64,000 nt of DNA from Microbulbifer agarilyticus (lineage in GTDB: Bacteria > Pseudomonadota > Gammaproteobacteria > Pseudomonadales > Cellvibrionaceae): positions 620,001-684,000 of the forward strand of contig NZ_JAIUZM010000001.1 of NCBI RefSeq assembly GCF_020171345.1, in the 5' to 3' direction. A program made the translations under genes and the position numbers. Of the stretch, positions 26,513 through 34,928 are shown one piece after another (the stretch's first letter is position 1; each line of letters begins with the position of its first letter). The notes under the pieces were generated by a model. That model was given only the letters and a program-made list of their open reading frames with translations. It did not search any database and was not told where the DNA came from.

Positions 26513-26794
26513 ATGTTACCACAATCCTCTTGCATACCAGGCAATGTCACCAGCCTCAACTGGAAGGAGGGCGGCTTTACCGACATCATCGATCAGGGAA
26601 GCGGGCGCGATCAGGCCACAGTCCTTGACGTTGGGCTATCCAACTTTCTGGCCGAGATTGGACTCACCTCAGGCTTCATCGGTACCGCCAGTCTATTCGG
26701 CATTATTGGCTACACAACGGATAGCGATTCCGGGGAGGTGAACACCTTTGAGGGGCGTATCGGCTTCCATAAGAAATGGAAAGCTGACCAGTAG
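26513..26794 (+). pseudogene. Possible 3' remnant of an outer-membrane protein gene
   Basis: A 93-codon open frame without a signal peptide. From about residue 37 it shows alternating polar/hydrophobic strands with glycines (VLDVGLSNFLAEIG, GFIGTASLFGIIGY, FEGRIGFHKKW), like the end of a beta-barrel outer-membrane protein. There is no visible ribosome site, and the first residues do not form a export signal. I read it tentatively as the tail of a deleted gene; a small real protein is the alternative. It fills the gap between the diguanylate cyclase and MOSC genes. Confidence 0.3.
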
Positions 26795-26894
26795 ATTAAA
26801 GTGGCCCACACTTGCTGGCTTAATGTATGTACGGTGAGCGCTTTTGCATTGGCCTAGTTATCGATATCCTTTGCAACTACGCGTAAAAAATACA

Positions 26895-27719
26895 ATGCAG
26901 GAGTCGTTGTTGGAAATTTCTGAACTTTATCATTTCCCGGTAAAATCCCTGCAGGGGCACAAAGCAAATACCTTGCCGCTAGATGATTTTGGCGCCATCA
27001 ACGATCGACGCTGGATGCTGGTGGATGAAGAAAACCAGTTTGTAACCCAGCGGCGACTGCGTGATATGGCTCAGCTGAAGGCCACCGCAATCGAGGGTGG
27101 CGTGCTGCTGGAAAATCCACGGGGTGATTTACTGCAGGTCCAAAGACCTGACAACAAAGCCGAATTGAGAAAAGTACGCGTTTGGCATGACAACGTTACT
27201 GCCCGCGACGCGGGCGATGACGCAGCGCAGTGGCTGAGCGAGCAATTGCATACCAGTGTGCGCCTCGTCGCAATGGGTGAAGAATTCCGCCGTCCACTAC
27301 AAGCGCCCCGCGCAGACCGCCAGGTTGGCTTTGCCGATGCGGCACCGCTGCTGGTCATCAGCCAGGCGTCACTGGACGACTTAAACAACCGTCTCGAAGA
27401 ACCGGTTTCCATGCTGCACTTTCGCCCCAACCTTGTCGTAAGTGATTGCGAACCCTTCGCAGAAGATCACTGGAACACGTTAACAGTACACACTGCTGAC
27501 GGCCCCATCGAATTCGACTGCACCCACCCCTGCGCCCGCTGTGCGATCCCCGGGCTGGACCCGCTCACCGGTCGCGCGCAGAAAGAGCCACTGAAAACAC
27601 TGGCAAAGTACCGAAGGTGGGAAGATGGTCAAATTTATTTTGGTATGAATCTGGCGCCAGCATCTGCCGATAAACTACACGCCGCGCTATGCACAGGCGA
27701 TAAGGTCGAAGTTCGCTGA
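26895..27719 (+). CDS. MOSC domain-containing protein (YcbX-like)
   Basis: A 274-residue molybdenum-cofactor-binding MOSC protein. The N-terminal MOSC beta-barrel (about 6-125) begins ISELYHFPVKSLQGH, and the MOSC core follows with FADAAPLLVISQASLDDLN, FRPNLVV and the conserved Cys motif DCTHPCARCAIPGLDP. YcbX in E. coli reduces N-hydroxylated bases and compounds with a ferredoxin domain at its C-terminus; that domain is absent here, so an electron donor would be separate. The ATG at 26895 is chosen over a TTG at 26844. It is convergent with the urt operon. Confidence 0.88.
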   Translation: MQESLLEISELYHFPVKSLQGHKANTLPLDDFGAINDRRWMLVDEENQFVTQRRLRDMAQLKATAIEGGVLLENPRGDLLQVQRPDNKAELRKVRVWHDNVTARDAGDDAAQWLSEQLHTSVRLVAMGEEFRRPLQAPRADRQVGFADAAPLLVISQASLDDLNNRLEEPVSMLHFRPNLVVSDCEPFAEDHWNTLTVHTADGPIEFDCTHPCARCAIPGLDPLTGRAQKEPLKTLAKYRRWEDGQIYFGMNLAPASADKLHAALCTGDKVEVR

Positions 27720-27770
27720 CTACCACAGTCACTTTACTGATCTATCTGTACAATTGGTTCGACAACGGCC

Positions 27771-28466
27771 TTATACGGCCAGGTACTGACGAATTAGCTC
27801 GTCATTCAGGTTGGACATTTTGTCCGCCGCCATCACAGCGCCTTTCTGCATCAGGCGGAACTCCCGCCCCACCCTGCGGGCAAAACCCAGCTTCTGCTCT
27901 ACCAGAATTACCGTCAAACCGTCCTCCTGGTTAAGCTGCGTTACCACATCGCCGATTTGCCGCACAATATTCGGCTGAATGCCCTCATTGGGCTCATCCA
28001 GAATAAGCACTTTCGGGTCAATCACGAGTGCGCGGGCAATGGCTAGTTGTTGCTGCTGTCCGCCGGATAAATCACCTCCGCGCCGCTGTAGCATTTCCTT
28101 AAGCACCGGAAATAGCTCAAATACCCGCTCAGGTATTTTCTTCAACCCATCGCTGCGGGCAGGAAGCCCAATTTGCAAGTTTTCCTCCACAGTGAGCAAG
28201 GGGAAGATATCCCGCCCTTGCGGCACATAGCCTATACTCATCTTGGCGCGCTGCTGCGCGGCCGCTTGCTGGATGGGTTTTCCATCGAAAAGGATCCGCC
28301 CACTGCTCGCAGGTAACAGCCCCATAAGACATTTCAGCAGTGTCGTCTTGCCCGCCCCGTTCCGCCCCATAATGCAGGTGCAGGAACCTTTTTCGATATT
28401 CAGGTCCAGGTCCCACAGTATCTGGGTACCACCGTATTTTTGATTCAATTTTTCAATACGAATCAC
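27771..28466 (-). CDS. urtE: Urea ABC transporter ATP-binding subunit UrtE
   Basis: A 231-residue LivF-type ATPase, one of the two motors of the high-affinity urea importer. Walker A is GRNGAGKTTLL, the signature is LSGGQQQQLAIARAL and Walker B is VLILDEPNEGIQP; the NEGIQP form is characteristic of UrtE. Its start codon overlaps the stop of urtD by four bases (ATGA), showing translational coupling. It is the last gene of the urtABCDE operon; no clear terminator was seen in the 50 bases before the convergent MOSC gene. Confidence 0.95.
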   Translation of the reverse strand: MIRIEKLNQKYGGTQILWDLDLNIEKGSCTCIMGRNGAGKTTLLKCLMGLLPASSGRILFDGKPIQQAAAQQRAKMSIGYVPQGRDIFPLLTVEENLQIGLPARSDGLKKIPERVFELFPVLKEMLQRRGGDLSGGQQQQLAIARALVIDPKVLILDEPNEGIQPNIVRQIGDVVTQLNQEDGLTVILVEQKLGFARRVGREFRLMQKGAVMAADKMSNLNDELIRQYLAV

Positions 28467-29308
28467 GCGTCTTCCCCCAGGTATACCTCAATCACATCGC
28501 GATTGTTCTGCACTTGATCCATGGTGCCTTCTGCCAGCACTGCCCCCTGGTGCAATACCGTCACAGTTCGCGCAATACTGCGCACAAACTCCATATCGTG
28601 CTCCACCACTATGACTGTGTGCTTACCTGCTAACGATATCAGTAGCTCTGCAGTGCGCTCTGTTTCCTCCGCGGTCATACCTGCAACCGGTTCATCTACC
28701 AGTAATAACCTGGGTTCAGCGGCCAGCAGCATGCCGATTTCCAGCCACTGCTTTTGCCCGTGGGACAGCGCTCCGGCCGACTGGTAGCGGGCATCCTCCA
28801 GGCCGATCACCGATAGCACTTCTTCAATGCGATCTCGTTCAGGGCCAGAGAGCTTCGCGGTCAATGCCCGCCAGACGCCCCTGTACCCCCTTAGCGACAG
28901 CTCCAGGTTATCAAATACGGTATGTGCCTCGAACACCGTGGGCTTTTGGAACTTACGCCCGATCCCGAGCCCGGCAATTTCTGCCTCGTCGTGGGCCAGC
29001 AAATCGATGTTTTGCCCAAACCACGCGCTGCCGCTATCGCAGGCTGTTTTACCGGTAATCACATCCATCAGGGTGGTCTTGCCCGCACCATTGGCCCCAA
29101 TCAGGCAGCGCAACTCACCGTCATTTACATAGAGGTTTAAATTGTTCAGCGCCTTGAACCCATCAAAGCTCACATTCAACTCTTCGAGGTACAGAATAAT
29201 GTCTTTTGATACATCTACTGGCCGCCGGCGCGTCACTAGAAAGGGCCAGGTAGTGTCCCTGCGCATCAATTCACGCGCCTGCCCAGCAAAGTGATTAATT
29301 GGACTCAC
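28463..29308 (-). CDS. urtD: Urea ABC transporter ATP-binding subunit UrtD
   Basis: A 281-residue LivG-type ATPase of the urea importer. Walker A is GANGAGKTTLMDVITGKT, the signature is LSHGQKQWLEIGMLL and Walker B is LLLVDEPVAGMTAEE; the SHGQKQWLEIGM form is typical of UrtD. It starts within the last bases of urtC and overlaps urtE, so the three are translationally coupled. A 40-residue N-terminal extension precedes the ABC domain; a start closer to VDVSKDIILYLEELNVSFDG is possible. Confidence 0.95.
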   Translation of the reverse strand: MSPINHFAGQARELMRRDTTWPFLVTRRRPVDVSKDIILYLEELNVSFDGFKALNNLNLYVNDGELRCLIGANGAGKTTLMDVITGKTACDSGSAWFGQNIDLLAHDEAEIAGLGIGRKFQKPTVFEAHTVFDNLELSLRGYRGVWRALTAKLSGPERDRIEEVLSVIGLEDARYQSAGALSHGQKQWLEIGMLLAAEPRLLLVDEPVAGMTAEETERTAELLISLAGKHTVIVVEHDMEFVRSIARTVTVLHQGAVLAEGTMDQVQNNRDVIEVYLGEDA

Positions 29309-30501
29309 GCGCCCACCTCCGCTACTGACAGTCCATCATCTCTGGTTGTTTTATCTTTACCTGTGTCTGGTCGACGATACATCAGCTCAGTTGCACGCCC
29401 GAACAAGCCAGCCAGACCACGCGGCAGGTAAACAGTCACGATGACAAACAAGGCGCCGAGTGCGAATAACCAGGCATCTGGCATAAGTGCGGTAAAACGC
29501 GTTTTTGCGTAGTTCACCAGTAACGCGCCGACAATCGCGCCATACAATGTGCCGCGGCCACCAACGGCCACCCATACCACTACTTCAATAGAATTGAGCG
29601 GGGAAAACTCCCCCGGATTGATAATGCCGACCTGTGGCACATAGAGCATACCGGCGACTGCAGCAATCAATGCCGAGTACACAAACAGCCATACCTTGTA
29701 GTGCTCGGTACGATAGCCGAGAAAACGTGTACGAGCCTCCGCATCCCTTACCGCGACGATCACCCGCCCCAGACGCGACTGCACAATTGTACGGCTCGCT
29801 AAAAAGGTAAGCACCACAAGAAAAGTCGTGACTAGAAGCAAGGCTACACGGGTGGCATCTGCCTGCAGGTCAAAACCCAGAATGTCTTTAAAATCTGTCA
29901 GTCCGTTATTACCGCCAAACCCCATCTCATTGCGGAAAAACGCGAGCATGAGCGCATAGGTCAGTGCCTGCGTCATAATCGAAAGGTAAACACCTGTTAC
30001 CCGCGAGCGAAATGCCAACCAACCAAATACAAAGGCGAGAGTACCGGGCACCAGTAATGCCATAAATATGGCAAACCAGAACTGGTCCATACCGAACCAA
30101 TACCAGGGGAGCTCTTGCCAATTCAGGAATACCATAAAGTCTGGCAGGTCCGGGTTTCCATATACACCGCGGTCACCGATCTGACGCATCAGGTACATAC
30201 CCATGCCATAGCCGCCGAGTGCAAAAAACGCTCCATGTCCAAGACTCAAAATTCCGCAGTAGCCCCAGACAATATCCACCGCCATCGCCAGCATGGCGAA
30301 ACAGAGATATTTGCCCATCAACGTAATGGTGTAGGTACTCACATAAAAGGGAGAGTCGGCCGGCAACAGGAGGTTCGCTGCAGACATTGCCAGCGTCACC
30401 ACCAGTAGTATCCCCACCAACCAGGAGGTACCGCGCCCTGGTTGACGCATTGCAGCCAAAAGACGGGACGACGCCTGCGCGAGACTATTGAGCACACTCA
30501 T
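29305..30501 (-). CDS. urtC: Urea ABC transporter permease UrtC
   Basis: A 398-residue LivM-type inner-membrane permease with about ten helices that forms the channel together with UrtB. Family signatures are GYCGILSLGHGAFFALGGYGMGMYLMR (in part) and FRSRVTGVYLSIMTQALTYAL (in part). It overlaps both neighbours by four bases. The C-terminus (about 20 residues, rich in Lys, Asp and Thr) is cytoplasmic and poorly conserved. Confidence 0.95.
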   Translation of the reverse strand: MSVLNSLAQASSRLLAAMRQPGRGTSWLVGILLVVTLAMSAANLLLPADSPFYVSTYTITLMGKYLCFAMLAMAVDIVWGYCGILSLGHGAFFALGGYGMGMYLMRQIGDRGVYGNPDLPDFMVFLNWQELPWYWFGMDQFWFAIFMALLVPGTLAFVFGWLAFRSRVTGVYLSIMTQALTYALMLAFFRNEMGFGGNNGLTDFKDILGFDLQADATRVALLLVTTFLVVLTFLASRTIVQSRLGRVIVAVRDAEARTRFLGYRTEHYKVWLFVYSALIAAVAGMLYVPQVGIINPGEFSPLNSIEVVVWVAVGGRGTLYGAIVGALLVNYAKTRFTALMPDAWLFALGALFVIVTVYLPRGLAGLFGRATELMYRRPDTGKDKTTRDDGLSVAEVGA

Positions 30502-32129
30502 TCCGCTGCCCTCCCGCGCTGTGGAAACAACCCTTTCGGTCGTTTCTGGATAAACAGGATCAAGCCAACAAGCACAATGATATTCGCCAGTACCGCACCC
30601 ATAGAGGGCTCAAGGAATTTATTTGCTACGCCAAGGGAAAAACCTCCCACCAGCGTACCCAACAGGTTCCCGACTCCGCCGAAGACCACCACCATAAAGG
30701 AATCAATAATGTAAGACTGGCCCAGGTTTGGCCCAACATTGGTCAGCTGTGACAAGGCAACCCCAGCCACACCGGCAATGCCGGAGCCGAGGCCAAAGGT
30801 CATGGCATCCACCATCTCGGTGCGCACACCCATCGCCTTCGCCATATCGCGGTTTTGCGATACGGCACGTACATTCAAGCCAAGGGAGGACTTTTTCAGA
30901 ACCACGACCAGGGCGGCAAAGATCGCCAGCGCAAAGAGCAATATATACAAGCGGTTATAGGTAACCGAAAAAACTGGATTAATCACCAGCGAGCCGCTCA
31001 TCCAGCTTGGCGTGACCACCTGCATATTGAGAGGCGAAAAGATACTGCGCACAGCCTGCTGCAGTATCAGACTGATGCCGAAAGTAGCGAGAATTGTTTC
31101 TAATGGGCGCCCCTGTAAGTGGCGAATAACACCTCGTTCGATCAGCACTCCCACACTGCCGGAAACCAGGAACGCCGCAGGTACTGCAATCAAGAGTGAG
31201 TATGCAATGGCCCCGGGGAATAGTTGCTGGATAACATAGGTGGTGTAAGCCCCCAGCATGATCATTTCACCATGGGCCATATTGATCACACCCATCACAC
31301 CAAATGTGATGGCAAGGCCGATGGCTGCCAACAACAGTACCGACCCCAGGCTTAGGCCAAAGAACAGCTGTTCTAACTGGCCAAAAAATTCTATGCGCTC
31401 GGATATTTTATCCAGCGCTTTTTGTGCCGCAGCTCGTACGGCCAAGTCCTGTTCTTGCGCATCGTTCACCAAGCGCTGTAACTGGTTACGCACGGCGGGC
31501 TCCAGCTGCCCACTCATGACGCCTATAGCCTCTAGTCGCTCCTCGGAAACACGGCTATCGCGCAACTGCACCATGGCTGCGGCGAGATCGATCAGGCGGG
31601 CCACCTCTCCGTCAACACCGCTTTGCTGTGCCGTTGTCAGCAGACGCATGTTCTTGTCATTCAGATCATCCAGCATCGCCAGTACGGCCTGCTTCTGGGC
31701 AAGTTTGCTGCCATGCAGTAGATCGATACGCGCTAGCGTCTCGCGCAATTGACTGCGAAGCCGGTTATTAACACGAATCTTCTTAATTTCCCGTGAGGTA
31801 AACTCACCAAGGGCAGCCTTACCAAACACATCGCGACCAATGTAAGTCCGGCGTTCTGTTTTGGTAATAGCAATAATCTGTTTACTCTCTTTAACAAAGT
31901 AGAGTTCACCAGCCAGCATAACCTCAAAAAGGGGCCGCATTTCTGCGCCCCCAGCTTGCTCCAGCTGCCCGATCAATTCGCCTGTTTTTTTCAGACTTGC
32001 CCCGGGCAACTGCTGGAGTACAGAGTCCGCAGAGATTCCTGCGGGCTCTGACTGTGCCAGCGGACTGCCGGTCGGTAATAACAACAGTACAATCGCAACC
32101 GACCAAAGCTTGTGTAGTAATGCGTTCAC
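30498..32129 (-). CDS. urtB: Urea ABC transporter permease UrtB
   Basis: A 543-residue LivH-type permease. As in other proteobacterial UrtB proteins, a signal peptide (ends near PLA-QS) and a periplasmic helical domain of about 200 residues come before the roughly eight membrane helices of the channel, which contain GLAITFGVMGVINMAHGE and GLGSGIAGVAGVALS. A GTG start at 32129 is chosen because GGAG lies six bases before it and the export signal begins there; a longer frame to 32231 has no such support and would overlap urtA. It is 25 bases downstream of urtA and coupled to urtC. Confidence 0.93.
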   Translation of the reverse strand: MNALLHKLWSVAIVLLLLPTGSPLAQSEPAGISADSVLQQLPGASLKKTGELIGQLEQAGGAEMRPLFEVMLAGELYFVKESKQIIAITKTERRTYIGRDVFGKAALGEFTSREIKKIRVNNRLRSQLRETLARIDLLHGSKLAQKQAVLAMLDDLNDKNMRLLTTAQQSGVDGEVARLIDLAAAMVQLRDSRVSEERLEAIGVMSGQLEPAVRNQLQRLVNDAQEQDLAVRAAAQKALDKISERIEFFGQLEQLFFGLSLGSVLLLAAIGLAITFGVMGVINMAHGEMIMLGAYTTYVIQQLFPGAIAYSLLIAVPAAFLVSGSVGVLIERGVIRHLQGRPLETILATFGISLILQQAVRSIFSPLNMQVVTPSWMSGSLVINPVFSVTYNRLYILLFALAIFAALVVVLKKSSLGLNVRAVSQNRDMAKAMGVRTEMVDAMTFGLGSGIAGVAGVALSQLTNVGPNLGQSYIIDSFMVVVFGGVGNLLGTLVGGFSLGVANKFLEPSMGAVLANIIVLVGLILFIQKRPKGLFPQRGRAAE

Positions 32130-32154
32130 TACGTTCTCCGCTATCCCGTTCGAC

Positions 32155-33441
32155 TTACTGAACCTGACCGCTACATGCCTTGGACTTGGTGTTGTAGTTG
32201 CCGCACTTAATCGGCGCTGTCCAATCGGCAATCAGATCCTTGGAACCAGGCAGGAAATCGGACCAGGCATCACCGGCAACGACACCGTCGGTTTCCCAAA
32301 CTACTTCGAACTGCCCGTCATCCTGGATCTCACCGATAAACACTGGCTTCGACAGGTGATGATTCTTGTTCATCTTCGCTATGCCACCCGTCAGATTCGG
32401 GAACTCAATTCCGATCATCGCCTGCTCGACCGCGTCAACTTCAGTAGTACCCGCTTTCTCTACCGCCTTGGCCCACATATTGAAGCCGATATAGGTCGCT
32501 TCCATCGGGTCGTTGGTTACGCGCTTCTCGTCGCCGATAAACGCCTTCCACTGCTCCACGAAATACTCATTGGCTTCACTATCGATACCCTGGAAGTAGT
32601 TCCAGGCGGCGAGATGACCAACCAGCGGGCCAGTATCGATACCGGAAAGCTCCTCTTCACCCACAGAGAAGGCCACTACGGGAATGTCTTCTGAGCTCAC
32701 ACCCTGGTTACCCAGCTCCTTGTAGAAAGGCACGTTGGCGTCACCATTGATTGTGGAAACCACAGCAGTTTTCTTGCCCGCACCACCGAATTTCTTGATG
32801 TCGGAAACAATACCCTGCCAGTCAGAATGGCCGAACGGGGTGTAGCTGATCATGATGTCTTCTTCGGCAACACCTGCAGCCTTCAGGTAGGCTTCCAAAA
32901 TTTTGTTAGTGGTACGCGGATAGACATAGTCGGTGCCCGCCAGTACCCAGCGCTCCACTTCCAGGTCAGACATCAGATAGTCCACCGCGGGAATCGCCTG
33001 CTGGTTGGGAGAAGCACCGGTGTAAAACACGTTTTTTGAGGACTCTTCGCCCTCATACTGCACCGGGTAGAACATAAGCCCATTCAGTTCTTCCACCACC
33101 GGCAGTACGGACTTACGGGATACAGATGTCCAGCAACCGAAGATTACATCCACTTCCTCTTTGGTCAGCAGCTCACGCGCTTTCTCCGCGAATAGTGGCC
33201 AGTCAGATGCAGGGTCTACCACCACAGCTTCGAGTTTTTTACCCAGTAAGCCGCCCTTGCGGTTTTGCTCATCGACCATCATCAATACGGTGTCCTTCAG
33301 CGTGGTCTCACTGATGGCCATGGTGCCGGACAAGGAGTGCAATACACCGACTTTGATGGTTTCTGCCGCCAGCACCACACTACTGATGACGCTCGTGCCC
33401 GCCGCCAGAGCGATACTGGCGATCATTTTTTTTACATTCAT
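32155..33441 (-). CDS. urtA: Urea ABC transporter substrate-binding protein UrtA
   Basis: A 428-residue periplasmic urea-binding protein of the branched-chain amino acid type. A signal peptide of about 25 residues (cut near VLA-AE) is followed by ETIKVGVLHSLSGTMAISE and FGCWTSVSRKSVLPVVEE, both characteristic of UrtA/AmiC-like receptors, and by FYPVQYEGEESS. It delivers urea to UrtBC. It lies 40 bases downstream of a porin gene and is first in the Urt operon proper. Confidence 0.96.
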   Translation of the reverse strand: MNVKKMIASIALAAGTSVISSVVLAAETIKVGVLHSLSGTMAISETTLKDTVLMMVDEQNRKGGLLGKKLEAVVVDPASDWPLFAEKARELLTKEEVDVIFGCWTSVSRKSVLPVVEELNGLMFYPVQYEGEESSKNVFYTGASPNQQAIPAVDYLMSDLEVERWVLAGTDYVYPRTTNKILEAYLKAAGVAEEDIMISYTPFGHSDWQGIVSDIKKFGGAGKKTAVVSTINGDANVPFYKELGNQGVSSEDIPVVAFSVGEEELSGIDTGPLVGHLAAWNYFQGIDSEANEYFVEQWKAFIGDEKRVTNDPMEATYIGFNMWAKAVEKAGTTEVDAVEQAMIGIEFPNLTGGIAKMNKNHHLSKPVFIGEIQDDGQFEVVWETDGVVAGDAWSDFLPGSKDLIADWTAPIKCGNYNTKSKACSGQVQ

Positions 33442-33481
33442 TAATAGATTCCTTTATTGATTTTGAAGCGTTGATCAGGAC

Positions 33482-34639
33482 TTACAGCTGGACCTGCATA
33501 CCCAGGCTCAATACGTCGACGTCGTCACCCGCATAGCCAGAAGCATTGGCGTCACCGGAGACGAAACTGAGATTGAGGCGCGTGTTGTGGCCGCTCACCA
33601 CATAGTTAAGGCCCAGTTCGGTAGAACTGCTGCTGGAGGCATCAGACGGGCTGTTCTCGACCAGTCTCAGGTAAGGCTGGAATTTGCCGGGGCCCACATC
33701 GTTGGGAAACAGGTAGGCAGCAGTAGCGAAAACGGACTCGCCGTCGAACAGGCAGAAACAATCATCGGCCGCCGGCATCGAGGCCAGGGTGTAATCTGCA
33801 TCGAAGCTTTTGTATTCGCCCTCTACGGTCACCACTCCACCGCCGCCGAGTACGGTTTCGGACAACATATCGATAGTCCAACCGGAGAAATCGCCAGCTT
33901 CAGATGCACTACCCACACCGTCTTCCTGGCTTTGCATGGAAAGAGCAAGGGTGAAGATATTGCCGAGGCCACCATAGTAGGTAGAGCTGGTGTAGTAGCC
34001 TGGGTTGGATTCCATGTTCAGGAAGTTGTAGGCGAAGCGCGCTGCGTACAGCGGATTATCATCCTCGTTACTGAAGCCATCCACGCCTGCGAAGGTACCC
34101 ACCGCATACTGGAATTTGCCTGCAGTACCCCAGAAGGTAACGCCCTCGTCGCGCCCAATGAGCCCCGCCTGGCCACCTTGGTCAGAGGCATACAAAGGCT
34201 GGCGATACTGATTCCAGCTGAGTGCATAGTAAGGCCCGCTCATTTCGATACGGTCTGCCGGTGTCAGCATATGCCCAACCCAGATATTGAACTCAGGTGT
34301 GAACTCAAATTGGGCAATAGCATCCAGAACATCGACGGTATCTCCGTCGCGCTGTTGCAGGTTGAAGGTGAACTTGACGGTATCGTTCAGTTGGCCTGAG
34401 GTATACACGCGTATATCCGGCAGGGCGAAGTCACTGTCGCCTTCTACCGATTGAAACTGCGAGCGGAAGCCAGCTCCGATACTGAAGGTCTGGCCGCCTT
34501 CAGACTCATACTGTTTGGCCAGTGCGGGAAGCGACACGGAGCTCAGTGCCAAGATGGCCGCCGCACAGCTTGCGCGGCCGAGTAATTTCTTAGACCGCGA
34601 TTGATGGTTCAGTCGCGTACTCTCTGTCGGTGTTTCCAT
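33482..34639 (-). CDS. Outer-membrane porin associated with urea uptake
   Basis: A 385-residue porin-like beta-barrel. After a long export signal (cleavage near ALA-KQ), alternating strands and turns follow, with FSIGAGFRSQFQSVEG, the NIWVGHMLTPADR loop, GVTFWGTAGKFQYAVG and a terminal strand ending VLSLGMQVQL. It lies 40 bases ahead of urtA on the same strand, so it probably passes urea or short amides across the outer membrane, as FmdC-type porins are thought to do. AAGGGG precedes the ATG by seven bases. The pair DCFCLF (about residues 290-295) is an unusual two-cysteine loop for a porin. Confidence 0.85.
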   Translation of the reverse strand: METPTESTRLNHQSRSKKLLGRASCAAAILALSSVSLPALAKQYESEGGQTFSIGAGFRSQFQSVEGDSDFALPDIRVYTSGQLNDTVKFTFNLQQRDGDTVDVLDAIAQFEFTPEFNIWVGHMLTPADRIEMSGPYYALSWNQYRQPLYASDQGGQAGLIGRDEGVTFWGTAGKFQYAVGTFAGVDGFSNEDDNPLYAARFAYNFLNMESNPGYYTSSTYYGGLGNIFTLALSMQSQEDGVGSASEAGDFSGWTIDMLSETVLGGGGVVTVEGEYKSFDADYTLASMPAADDCFCLFDGESVFATAAYLFPNDVGPGKFQPYLRLVENSPSDASSSSSTELGLNYVVSGHNTRLNLSFVSGDANASGYAGDDVDVLSLGMQVQL

Positions 34640-34824
34640 TGATATCCCCTTAGTCGTCGTTGTGGTCTCGATTGGTTATTTTTTGCTGCTATCGATTATT
34701 CGATTGGCGAACCAGAGGCGCTATACGCGAATAAGGGCACAGGACTACGTCATTTGACGGTTCTCAGGTAATCCGTGGTGGATAAACTAAAGAAGTAAGA
34801 AAAAGGATCGATTCGGTATTCTTG

Positions 34825-34841
34825 TTGCATGAAACTTGCAT
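34825..34841 (+). promoter_or_regulatory. Candidate sigma-54 promoter of the permease-kinase gene
   Basis: TTGCATGAAACTTGCAT matches the -24/-12 pattern TGGCACG-N4-TTGCA at all fixed positions but two, with perfect spacing. One mismatch is in the important GG pair, so the call is tentative. Sigma-54 control would fit a nitrogen-regulated urea locus and would place the RNA start near 34852, which argues for the ATG at 34929 as the start of the kinase. Confidence 0.35.
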
Positions 34842-34928
34842 GAAAAACAGGAGTATTCTGGCAGTGACAGGCAAATCCCGGTGGTTAACGTAGTTACGGG
34901 CAACGATAACGACAACGAACAACAGGCT

